A stretch of DNA of 5,054 nucleotides from a bacterium (GTDB lineage Bacteria; Zixibacteria; MSB-5A5; GN15; FEB-12), in the NCBI GenBank assembly GCA_030629485.1, contig DAOVOW010000185.1:1-5054 (forward strand), read 5' to 3'. A program made the translations under genes and the position numbers. Of this stretch, positions 1 through 5,054 are shown in pieces (position 1 is the stretch's first letter; each line of letters begins with the position of its first letter). The notes beneath the pieces are model-generated. The model saw nothing but the letters and a program-made list of their open reading frames with translations. It was not told where the DNA came from and did no database searches.

Positions 1-230
1 ATGAAGTCGGTGGCGACGTTGAGCATCCACGGCAGGAAGATCAGCAGCGCCGCTGCAATGGCAAGGATTTTCGGCACAAAGGTGAGGGTCATCTCGTGGA
101 TCTGCGTCACTGCCTGAAACAGCGCGATCGACAGACCGACGACCAGTCCGAACAGAAGCATCGGCCCAGAGATCATCAGAGTGACCATCAGTGCTTCACG
201 ACCGATACTGACAACCATTTGCGGAGTCAT
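1..230 (-). CDS. fliQ: FliQ, flagellar type III export gate protein (partial, 3' end off the left edge)
   Basis: Small inner-membrane protein of the flagellar type III export gate, which assembles with FliP and FliR into the helical pore that passes rod, hook and filament subunits. The ATG at 230-228 opens a frame that stays open to base 1, giving 76 residues of a family usually near 90, so roughly the last dozen are missing. It begins MTPQMVVSIGREAL. A first hydrophobic segment covers about residues 15-38. The family signature FQAVTQIHEMTLTFVPKI follows at about 38-55, then a second hydrophobic segment ending in FLPWMLN at about 56-71. A GAGGA site at 244-240 lies 9 nt before the ATG, in the 16-nt gap after the fliP stop, which supports this start. 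The order fliP-fliQ is the usual one, and fliR is expected next. Identification is firm from the central motif. Confidence 0.96.
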   Translation of the reverse strand, partial: MTPQMVVSIGREALMVTLMISGPMLLFGLVVGLSIALFQAVTQIHEMTLTFVPKILAIAAALLIFLPWMLNVATDF

Positions 231-246
231 AAGAAGCTATCCTCAG

Positions 247-999
247 CTAAAGGTGAAACGAATCCACCAGCGACTTCACCAGCAGATACCATCCATCCAC
301 CAGCACAAACAATAGTATCTTGAACGGCAGCGAGACGATGATCGGCGGCAGCATCATCATACCCATCGACATCAACACCGACGCCACCACCATATCGATC
401 ACGAGGAACGGAATGAACAGCACGAACGCGATCTGAAAAGCGATGCGCAACTCGCTGATCACATAGCCCGGCACCAATACGTGCAGAGGCACATCCTCGG
501 CATTTTCCGGTTTGTCGAGCTTGGCGATATTCACGAACAGGGCCAGGTCCTTCTCGCGCGTTTGCGACAACATGAAATTCTTGAACGGCTCGACCGTATT
601 GGTAAACGCCTCCTCTTTGGAAATCTGCTCGTCAAGGTACGGTTTGATGCCGGTGTTGTAGGCTTGGTCGACTACCGGAGTCATGATGAAGAAGGTCAGG
701 ATGAGGGCCAGACCGACCAGTAGTTGGTTGGGCGGCATCTGATGGATCCCCATGGCATGACGCAGGAACGAAAGGACGATAACGATGCGAACGAACGACG
801 TGACCATGATCAGAATCGACGGCGCCAAAGCTAGCACCGTCATCAGGATCACGATCTGAAGGGTGGCCGACAGGTCGCTCGGGTCGGTGACCTCGCCAAT
901 CTGCACCGAGACCTTGGGAATCGTCTGCGCTGCCACGTCGACCACCGTCAGAGTGACGGCAGCCGCCGAAGCCGCCAGGGCTTTCAGCAGTTTCATCAT
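247..999 (-). CDS. fliP: FliP, flagellar type III export gate protein
   Basis: Polytopic inner-membrane protein that forms most of the export-gate pore with FliQ and FliR. The product has 250 residues, normal for the family. It starts with a likely cleavable signal peptide (about 1-24, MMKLLKALAASAAAV, then VAAQT), a known FliP feature. Family blocks appear in order: LAPSILIMVTSFVRIVIVLS (58-77), RHAMG (80-84), PPNQLLVGLALILTFFIM (89-106), PGYVISELRIAFQIAFVLFI (177-196), DMVVASVLMSMGMMMLPP (202-219) and SLPFKILLFVLVDGW (223-237). About four membrane segments lie near 45-70, 88-110, 188-212 and 221-244, with a soluble loop at about 111-175. The frame closes at a TAG (1005-1003) just upstream, so the start can only be ATG 999 or the adjacent ATG 996. 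The only SD-like bases (AGGA, 1004-1001) are 1 nt from the first and 4 nt from the second. The second ATG is therefore possible. The gene follows a 78-bp gap that holds an inverted repeat. Confidence 0.98.
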   Translation of the reverse strand: MMKLLKALAASAAAVTLTVVDVAAQTIPKVSVQIGEVTDPSDLSATLQIVILMTVLALAPSILIMVTSFVRIVIVLSFLRHAMGIHQMPPNQLLVGLALILTFFIMTPVVDQAYNTGIKPYLDEQISKEEAFTNTVEPFKNFMLSQTREKDLALFVNIAKLDKPENAEDVPLHVLVPGYVISELRIAFQIAFVLFIPFLVIDMVVASVLMSMGMMMLPPIIVSLPFKILLFVLVDGWYLLVKSLVDSFHL

Positions 1000-1037
1000 A
1001 TCCTATATCTTACTGCCGCAGGCTTCACATCATCCAT
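996..1037 (-). other. Possible 13-codon leader ORF overlapping the fliP start
   Basis: Within the fliO-fliP gap an ATG at 1037-1035 opens a short frame encoding MDDVKPAAVRYRI. It ends at a TGA (998-996) that overlaps the first fliP ATG in a 4-base ATGA junction. Such overlaps are known to couple translation of adjacent genes, which would suit the poorly spaced fliP ribosome site. Against it, no convincing SD precedes the ATG (an AGGG lies about 12 nt away), the peptide matches no family I know, and a 13-codon frame arises easily by chance. Treat it as a candidate only. Confidence 0.2.
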
Positions 1038-1059
1038 GATGAGAGTACTACCCTGCGGC
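1015..1059 (-). repeat. Nested inverted repeat upstream of fliP (possible mRNA structure)
   Basis: Read on the transcript, GCCGCAGG (1059-1052) pairs perfectly with CCTGCGGC (1022-1015) across a 29-nt loop. Inside that loop CATCAT (1041-1036) faces ATGATG (1033-1028) with only 2 nt between, so it could form a small inner hairpin. The outer stem ends about 10 nt before the AGGA in front of fliP. No run of T follows, so this is not an intrinsic terminator. It might affect ribosome access to fliP or protect a processed mRNA end. That role is inference. Confidence 0.35.
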
Positions 1060-1077
1060 GTTCACAAGTGTTCGGTG

Positions 1078-1647
1078 CTACGTCTCCAGCGCCGTACGTC
1101 TGTTCTTCGCGGCGAGCCTCTTCACACGTATTACCGCCGAGTTCAGCATCTTGCTGAAACCGTCGGCTTCACTTTCCTGCGGCGCCGAGGCCAGTATGGC
1201 GGCAGTATCGTCGGCGTTCAACTCGGACAGCAGCGCCATGCGATCATCGGTCACTCCGACCAACACGGATTTTTCACCTACGCGAATAAGTGAAATCGTC
1301 TTGCGCTGACCGACACACGCGGTCTCAATGACCTCAAGGGCGTTCGTGCCGCGTGAACTGCTGTAACGACCTCCGGTGGTACGTTTCAACAAATAGATGC
1401 CGACGTAGATGCACACGATGACCACCAGCAGGGCTCCAACCATCTTGGCCAGCACCGGCAAGGCCGAGTCGGCCAGCAGTCGATCGGTGGCATTCGGTGT
1501 CGTTGCATTCTCAACGGGAGAGGTTATGGCCGAGGCTTGATCGGCCTGTCCGCCGTCGGAAGAGACTAACATCAGTCCAGTCACCGCCACCGCGATGATG
1601 ACGGCTGTGGTCAGAAACGACCGCCGCATTTTTCTATTGGTCTTCAC
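1078..1647 (-). CDS. fliO: FliO, flagellar export gate assembly protein
   Basis: Bitopic membrane protein that helps FliP assemble into the export gate. The product has 189 residues from a GTG start. It opens with a basic stretch (KTNRKMRR) followed by a hydrophobic segment at about 11-28, which looks like a signal peptide or anchor. A polar Ser/Thr/Asn/Ala-rich stretch (about 29-60) leads to a second hydrophobic segment (about 64-87) ending in LLKRTTGG. The cytoplasmic FliO domain at about 103-143 carries ALEVIETACVGQRKTISLIR and then VLVGVTDDRMALL. A basic tail, RVKRLAAKNRR (174-184), ends the protein. The GTG (1647-1645) lies inside the end of fliN, a 14-bp overlap, with GAAGG (1658-1654) 6 nt upstream. 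An in-frame ATG at 1629 just after the fliN stop would remove six residues but has no well-placed SD, so GTG is preferred. FliO diverges widely, but the domain motif and position between fliN and fliP make the call firm. Confidence 0.93.
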   Translation of the reverse strand: MKTNRKMRRSFLTTAVIIAVAVTGLMLVSSDGGQADQASAITSPVENATTPNATDRLLADSALPVLAKMVGALLVVIVCIYVGIYLLKRTTGGRYSSSRGTNALEVIETACVGQRKTISLIRVGEKSVLVGVTDDRMALLSELNADDTAAILASAPQESEADGFSKMLNSAVIRVKRLAAKNRRTALET

Positions 1648-2386
1648 CCAGAGCCTTCAGTCTTTCGGTCGGCGAGATCAGAGTAGTGACACGAACGCCG
1701 AAGTTTTCGTCGATCACAACCACCTCACCGCGCGCCACGATTTTGTAGTTCACCAACAGATCCACCGGCTCACCGGCCAGCTTGTTCAACTCGACCACCG
1801 ATCCCGGTCCCAGGGAAAGGATGTCGGATATGGACATCTTGGTGCGGCCCAGTTCGATCGACACCGGCAGGTTGACATCCAGGAGCATGTCGATATTCTG
1901 TGTCTCGGGTTTGCCGGCCGGCTCCGAGAGCTGCTGGAACTCTGCCTTGGAGACAGAGGCGGCGCTGAAGTCGATGTCATCGGGGGTGGCGCCGCTGCCA
2001 TCCTCCGGTAGCTCCTCGAGCATCGCCAGCATAGCCGCTTCGGCATCAGCTTCTGGGGCATCCTCTTCATTGACGACGCCGACACCGTCCTTAGACTCAG
2101 ATGACTCAGCCTCGGCCGCACCGGCCTCAGCTAGGATCTCGTCGGCCGAGGGAGTAGCACCCTGGGCGTCCTCCGGGGCAGGGCTATCATCCTGGGCCTG
2201 ATCATCCGCCGGGGGCGTGCCCGCGTCCGATTCGCCGGGAGTTTCGGCCGCCTCATTTGACGCGGCGGCATCTTCGGCAGGCGCCGCCGATTCTTCCGGC
2301 TGGGCGACCGCCTCTTCCGGTTCGGATGAGGACGGCTCGGCTGCTTCTGCGTTCTCAGGAACTTCCAAATCTTTCTCGTCAGCCAT
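1634..2386 (-). CDS. fliN: FliN, flagellar motor switch (C-ring) protein with long acidic N-terminal extension
   Basis: Cytoplasmic C-ring protein that works with FliM and FliG in torque generation and switching, and docks the FliH-FliI export ATPase complex. The last 85 residues are a typical FliN SpoA domain: NIDMLLDVNLPVSIELGRTK (164-183), ISDILSLGPGSVVELNKLAG (186-205), then EPVDLLVNYKIVARGEVVVI (206-225) and FGVRVTTLISPTERL (229-243). FliN proteins are usually about 110-140 residues; this one has 250. The extra part, about residues 1-160, is low complexity, dominated by Ala, Glu, Asp, Pro and Ser, strongly acidic and probably disordered. Short helix-like islands occur at DEILAEAGAAEAE (82-94), AEAAMLAMLEELP (115-127) and KAEFQQLSEP (147-156). 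There is no CheC-like domain, so it is not FliY. AGGAGG (2400-2395), inside the end of fliM and 8 nt before the ATG, fixes the start. The gap after fliM is 3 nt, and the stop overlaps fliO. Confidence 0.96.
   Translation of the reverse strand: MADEKDLEVPENAEAAEPSSSEPEEAVAQPEESAAPAEDAAASNEAAETPGESDAGTPPADDQAQDDSPAPEDAQGATPSADEILAEAGAAEAESSESKDGVGVVNEEDAPEADAEAAMLAMLEELPEDGSGATPDDIDFSAASVSKAEFQQLSEPAGKPETQNIDMLLDVNLPVSIELGRTKMSISDILSLGPGSVVELNKLAGEPVDLLVNYKIVARGEVVVIDENFGVRVTTLISPTERLKALGEDQ
1654..1658 (-). promoter_or_regulatory. Shine-Dalgarno site supporting the GTG start of fliO
   Basis: GAAGG on the transcript lies 6 nt before the GTG at 1647-1645, within the last codons of fliN. The alternative ATG at 1629 has no comparable site at a suitable distance. 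This favours the GTG and suggests fliO translation is coupled to that of fliN. Confidence 0.65.
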
Positions 2387-2389
2387 TAT

Positions 2390-3385
2390 TTAAGCCTCCT
2401 GTGCCTCGATGTCACACGGTTGGTTGATTTGAACCGCCCGTTTCTTGCCGGATAAACCCGGCTGGGCGAAAAACTTCTTTCGCTTGTTGACGTAGACCGC
2501 AATCGGTACGCCGATTTTGTGCTCCGAGGGTACGATATCCCCTCGCTGCAGGCCCAAAAACTCGCGCACCTTGATGGTTGTCCATAGCAGTTCGGCTGTT
2601 ACCAGGGCGCCGACGTTGTTTAGGTTCTGCCGGTTGATCATACGGTCTTCGTCGAGATTTTTCTTCTTGGTAGCGTCTATCCAGTTCTGCGCCGAGAGCT
2701 TGGTGATGATCGGTTCCAGTGAGACGTAGGGATAGCACAGCGTCAAGAGCCCGGTCGACTGAAACACCTTGATTTGAAACGACACCACCACCACCGTCTC
2801 GCCCGGCGGCACTACCTGAATGAACTGCGGGTTGGTCTCGAAGCTCTTCTGCTCGATCTCCAGTTTAACGATGTTCTCCCAGGCACGGGTGAGGTCAGCG
2901 TAGAGTTTTTGGGCCAGGCGACCCATGACGGAGCGCTCGATGCCGGTCAACTCACGATCAGACTCGAGGATCTTACCGTTCCCGCCGAACATGCGGTCGA
3001 TCAGGGCGAAGGTGAGCGTGGGATTGAAATCGACCAGGCTTCCTCCTTCCAGGGGCGAGGCGGCGTAGGTGTAGGTGCAGGATGGAGACACCAGCGACAT
3101 TATGAATTCGGAATAGGTGATCTGATCGACGGAAACGAGATCTATGTTTACAATGGTCCGCAGCACCGCCGACAGAGTGGAACCATAGTGACCGGCGAAG
3201 TTGTCGTGCATGTTTTCCAGCGTGCGAATCTGGTCTTTGGAGACACGGTTGGGATGTTTGAAGTCGTAGACTATGATCGACCGTAATCGGTCATCATCAA
3301 TCTGTTCGTCCTTGACCTCACCGTCTCCCGTTGACACGGTGGTCAGCAGAGCATCAATCTCGTCCTGTGAAAGTATCTTTGCCAA
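2390..3385 (-). CDS. fliM: FliM, flagellar motor switch protein
   Basis: C-ring protein that binds phosphorylated CheY and passes the signal to FliG and FliN to reverse rotation. The product has 331 residues, normal for the family. The N-terminal CheY-binding peptide LSQDEIDALL is at 5-14, followed by an acidic linker (about 18-34). The middle domain spans about 35-240, with YDFKHPNRVSKDQIRTLENM (40-59), LIDRMFGGNGK (128-138, the GGxG motif), TGIERSVM (147-154) and VVPPGETVVVVSFQIKV (191-207). The C-terminal SpoA domain lies at about 255-320, with VREFLGLQRGDIV (273-285) and KRKKFFAQPGLSGKKRAVQI (301-320). The start is TTG (3385-3383): a TAG directly precedes it in frame, the next Met is at residue 60, well past the CheY-binding peptide, and GAAGGA (3400-3395) lies 9 nt upstream. 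An intact CheY-binding peptide suggests control by chemotaxis. Confidence 0.97.
   Translation of the reverse strand: MAKILSQDEIDALLTTVSTGDGEVKDEQIDDDRLRSIIVYDFKHPNRVSKDQIRTLENMHDNFAGHYGSTLSAVLRTIVNIDLVSVDQITYSEFIMSLVSPSCTYTYAASPLEGGSLVDFNPTLTFALIDRMFGGNGKILESDRELTGIERSVMGRLAQKLYADLTRAWENIVKLEIEQKSFETNPQFIQVVPPGETVVVVSFQIKVFQSTGLLTLCYPYVSLEPIITKLSAQNWIDATKKKNLDEDRMINRQNLNNVGALVTAELLWTTIKVREFLGLQRGDIVPSEHKIGVPIAVYVNKRKKFFAQPGLSGKKRAVQINQPCDIEAQEA
2395..2400 (-). promoter_or_regulatory. Strong consensus Shine-Dalgarno site for fliN
   Basis: AGGAGG on the transcript, 8 nt before the fliN ATG and lying within the last codons of fliM. It is the best match to the 16S anti-SD in the window. That would fit the higher copy number of FliN over FliM known in C-rings, though the link is inference. 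Confidence 0.8.
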
Positions 3386-3394
3386 CTAACTCAT

Positions 3395-3400
3395 TCCTTC
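3395..3400 (-). promoter_or_regulatory. Shine-Dalgarno site setting the TTG start of fliM
   Basis: GAAGGA on the transcript lies 9 nt before the TTG at 3385, a good spacing. An in-frame ATG (3394-3392) directly abuts it, too close for efficient initiation, and is followed by AGT and TAG. The site thus favours TTG. It begins at the last base of the fliL TAG stop, so termination of fliL and initiation of fliM occur within a few bases of each other. Confidence 0.75.
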
Positions 3401-3999
3401 TACTGGAGAACGAAATCGGTGAAATAGACTCCGATTAGTTCGTCCGTGCCCATCAATTTAGACACCCGCTTTCTTATCTGGTAGCGGACGATTTCCTTTT
3501 GCTTGGCATCGGTCAACTGCGCTACTGTCTTCGACGACAGGATGGTTATCAAAGCGTCACGAACAACCGCTTCTTTGGCCGCAAACTTATCCTCGAGTCC
3601 GGGCTCATCCAGTTCGAATCCGAATGAGACGGAGAGAAACCGCGAGCCGCCGGTGCCGGCCGGATTGACAACGATATCCCTAATCGCGTAGATGAGTGTT
3701 TCGCTCTCGCCACCGTGCCTTTTCTTCGGCTTCTTTTTCGGCTTGGGTGCTTCGTGTCTGGAAGATTCCTCCGATGCTTCGGTCTGTTCGGTGTACTCTC
3801 CATCCGTTGCGTCACTGGAGGATCCGGACAGCATCGGTTTGACAACAAACAGCGCTACGACTATGCCTATCACCACTGCCGCCAGCCCGATGCCACCGAG
3901 CATGATCAGTTTCTTCTTGCCGCCTTTGGCGGAAGCGCCGTCGGCCGTGGCGGTATCTTCGGAGGCTTCCACTGTGGTTTTTTCTTCATCGTTGGCCAT
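3400..3999 (-). CDS. fliL: FliL, flagellar basal body-associated protein
   Basis: Single-pass inner-membrane protein whose periplasmic domain forms rings around the MotAB stator and affects torque. The product has 199 residues, a little longer than most FliL. The order is: an acidic, Ala/Thr-rich cytoplasmic tail (1-26), GGKKK (26-30), a membrane helix at about 31-53 (LIMLGGIGLAAVVIGIVVAL), an acidic Ser/Thr/Glu linker (about 58-83), a Lys/Pro cluster APKPKKKPKKRH (84-95), and the FliL domain from about 100 to the end. In that domain IRDIVVNPAGTGGSRFLSVS (106-125), VVRDALITILSSKTVAQLT (145-163) and the terminal IGVYFTDFVLQ (189-199) fit the family. The start is supported by AGGAG (4010-4006), 6 nt before the ATG and inside the end of flbD; the flbD stop is 2 nt upstream. 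No motA or motB precedes it, although that is a frequent arrangement. Confidence 0.94.
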   Translation of the reverse strand: MANDEEKTTVEASEDTATADGASAKGGKKKLIMLGGIGLAAVVIGIVVALFVVKPMLSGSSSDATDGEYTEQTEASEESSRHEAPKPKKKPKKRHGGESETLIYAIRDIVVNPAGTGGSRFLSVSFGFELDEPGLEDKFAAKEAVVRDALITILSSKTVAQLTDAKQKEIVRYQIRKRVSKLMGTDELIGVYFTDFVLQ

Positions 4000-4001
4000 G
4001 G

Positions 4002-4226
4002 TCAGCTCCTGTCAAGTACGTCGGCGGTATCCGGACTGATCGTCCGGATACCGGCCATGCGTTTGAAAGCGGCGACCCGGTCGATGATTTCGTCGATGGT
4101 TTGCTTGACCATGATCTTTTTGCCGGTAGTCAGGCAGATGATAGTCTCCGGGCTGGCCTCGACGAATTCGATCAGGTCGGCGTTAATAACCAACGGCGCG
4201 TCATTTATTCGGGTTACCTTAATCAT
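4002..4226 (-). CDS. flbD: FlbD/SwrD family flagellar protein
   Basis: Short protein of 74 residues in the family called FlbD in flagellar operons (SwrD in Bacillus subtilis, where it is reported to raise motor power for swarming). This family is distinct from the FlbD transcription factor of Caulobacter. The pattern is visible in order: MIKVTRINDAPLVINADLIE (1-20), then FVEASPETIICLTTGKKIMV (21-40), then KQTIDEIIDRVAAFKRMAGI (41-60). The tail (61-74) is polar and variable. There is no signal peptide or membrane helix, so it is probably cytoplasmic. It starts 6 nt after the flgE stop, with AAGAGG (4241-4236) 9 nt upstream in the end of flgE, and its stop lies 2 nt before fliL. Position directly after flgE is characteristic of the family. 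How it acts on the stator is not settled. Confidence 0.92.
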   Translation of the reverse strand: MIKVTRINDAPLVINADLIEFVEASPETIICLTTGKKIMVKQTIDEIIDRVAAFKRMAGIRTISPDTADVLDRS

Positions 4227-4232
4227 TGACTA

Positions 4233-5054
4233 TTACCTCTTGATGTTAACCAGTTCTTCCAACATGCTGTCCGACGTCGTGATGATCCGGGCGTTGGCCT
4301 GGAAACCGCGTTGCGCGGTGATCATGCCGGTGAACTCCTGAGCGATGTCGACCGAGGATGATTCCAGAGCGCCCGATGAAATCGAAGCGCTGATAGTCTC
4401 ACCGGCCACACCGGAAAGCGCTTCGCCCGAGTTAGCAGTCGGTTGGTACATTGACTTGCCGGTTTTTCTCAGACCGGCCGAGTTGGTAAAATCGGCCAGC
4501 ATGATCTGCGCCAGAACGCGCGTGATGCCATTGGAGAAAATGCCGGAGATGTTACCGGATTGATCGATCGTAACTTTCTCCAATATCCCCAGGCCATAGC
4601 CGTCCTGGCCGGTCATGGCGGCGGTGTGATTCCCGGATCCGAAACCGGTCAGGCCGTCGTAGTTGCCGGTTGAACCGGGGTCGAATGCGATCTGCATATT
4701 GGCCGCGCCATTGTTGGGGTCTATGGTGATCGCCGAGGCGCCACCGTTGTAGTCGAACGTGTTCAGAGATCCGTCGGGGTTGAAGCTGACGTAGCCGGTA
4801 CCGCCGGAAGTTACTGACTCTGATCCCAACGTTCCGGCCGTCCATTCCCAGCGGTTCTGCACCAGCGACTTGAAGAACTCAAGCGTCAGCGTGTGCCGAC
4901 CGCCCTGCGAATCATACACGCTGATTGAGGTCGTGTGAATAGTGTCGGCGGTTTCAATCTCCAAAATATCAGCACCGGTGGCCGCGGTCAACCCGCCGGT
5001 TCCAGTAATCATGGTAATACCTCCACCGCCGATGCCGCTGATGCCGGTGCAAAG
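4233..5054 (-). CDS. flgE: FlgE, flagellar hook protein (partial, 5' end off the right edge)
   Basis: Structural subunit of the hook, the flexible joint between rod and filament, secreted through the flagellar export gate. The frame is open from 5054 to the TAA at 4235-4233, giving the C-terminal 273 residues. The Met at 5012 is internal, since the frame continues upstream without a stop. Counting from the first visible residue: a Gly-rich stretch (about 4-35); the hook motif TTSISVYDSQGGRHTLTLEF (41-60); then a Gly/Asn/Ser/Thr-rich outer-domain region. Next come GYGLGILEKVTIDQSGNISG, SNGITRVLAQIMLADF and YQPTANSGEAL, the FlgE-type return through D1. The last 40 or so residues are the D0 C-terminal helix shared by rod and hook proteins: SSVDIAQEFTGMITAQRGFQ, then ANARIITTSDSMLEELVNIK. 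Ending in NIKR agrees with FlgE. A second in-frame stop (TAG, 4232-4230) follows. A cysteine at visible residue 2 is unusual for an axial protein. Confidence 0.95.
   Translation of the reverse strand, partial: LCTGISGIGGGGITMITGTGGLTAATGADILEIETADTIHTTSISVYDSQGGRHTLTLEFFKSLVQNRWEWTAGTLGSESVTSGGTGYVSFNPDGSLNTFDYNGGASAITIDPNNGAANMQIAFDPGSTGNYDGLTGFGSGNHTAAMTGQDGYGLGILEKVTIDQSGNISGIFSNGITRVLAQIMLADFTNSAGLRKTGKSMYQPTANSGEALSGVAGETISASISSGALESSSVDIAQEFTGMITAQRGFQANARIITTSDSMLEELVNIKR

Noticed and set aside
1015..1059. Rho-independent terminator between fliO and fliP
   Set aside because: The 29-nt loop is long, and the stem is followed by AGTAAGATAT, not a U-run. Genes on both sides belong to one export-gate operon.
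1036..1293. Plus-strand frame of 85 codons across the fliO-fliP gap and fliO
   Set aside because: Most of it is antisense to the FliO domain, with no ribosome site or family pattern.
1786..2121. Minus-strand Arg/Ser/Pro-rich frame of 111 codons inside fliN
   Set aside because: It is an alternate frame of fliN. The real frame continues through it into an intact SpoA domain, so there is no sign of a frameshift.
1595..2201. Two plus-strand frames (138 and 139 codons) opposite fliN
   Set aside because: They arise from the repetitive Ala/Glu codons of the fliN extension. One is a Ser/Ala low-complexity translation, and neither shows a domain.
1634..2386. FliY instead of FliN
   Set aside because: The extra N-terminal sequence is low complexity. 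It lacks CheC-like phosphatase motifs and a clear N-terminal EIDALL peptide.
2774..3286. Plus-strand frame of 170 codons
   Set aside because: It is antisense to the conserved middle domain of fliM and has a His/Arg-rich composition typical of a shadow frame.
3715..4341. Plus-strand frame of 208 codons
   Set aside because: It runs antisense across fliL, flbD and the end of flgE, has no recognisable family pattern, and opposes strongly supported genes. It is a shadow frame.
1..5054. Mobile element, CRISPR array, phage or defence system
   Set aside because: The window is filled by eight collinear flagellar genes with short junctions. I saw no direct-repeat array, transposase, integrase or tRNA sequence.

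Overview
This window is a stretch of a bacterial flagellar operon, and every gene lies on the minus strand. Transcription runs from right (5054) to left (1): flgE (3' part only), flbD, fliL, fliM, fliN, fliO, fliP, fliQ (5' part only). Each gene is identified from family motifs visible in its translation. The window is almost all coding and I saw no tRNA, rRNA, transposon, CRISPR array or terminator. The only gap longer than a few bases is the 78 bp between fliO and fliP.

Layout by function: the right end encodes the C-terminal part of the hook protein FlgE and the small FlbD/SwrD-type protein. The middle encodes FliL, which links stator and basal body, and two C-ring (switch) proteins, FliM and FliN. 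The left end encodes the membrane core of the flagellar type III export gate, FliO, FliP and FliQ; fliR would be expected just beyond the left edge. One transcript would therefore supply hook, switch and export-gate parts together. Spacing is tight: flgE/flbD 6 nt, flbD/fliL 2 nt, fliL/fliM 14 nt, fliM/fliN 3 nt, fliN/fliO a 14-bp overlap, fliP/fliQ 16 nt. Several Shine-Dalgarno sites lie inside the end of the preceding gene, which suggests translational coupling.

Organism: a motile bacterium with moderately GC-rich DNA. The order flgE-flbD-fliL-fliM-fliN-fliO-fliP-fliQ is the arrangement seen in many Firmicutes, spirochaetes and deep-branching Gram-negative phyla, but here motA-motB, often found between flbD and fliL, are absent. 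I cannot assign a phylum from the sequence alone. A Gram-negative lineage outside the Proteobacteria is a guess.

I found no undescribed system. The points most worth a second look are: an acidic Ala/Glu/Pro-rich extension of about 160 residues on FliN; a nested inverted repeat with a 13-codon ORF in front of fliP; the TTG start of fliM directly after an in-frame ATG-AGT-TAG; the Lys/Pro-rich linker in FliL; and a cysteine in the visible part of the hook protein.
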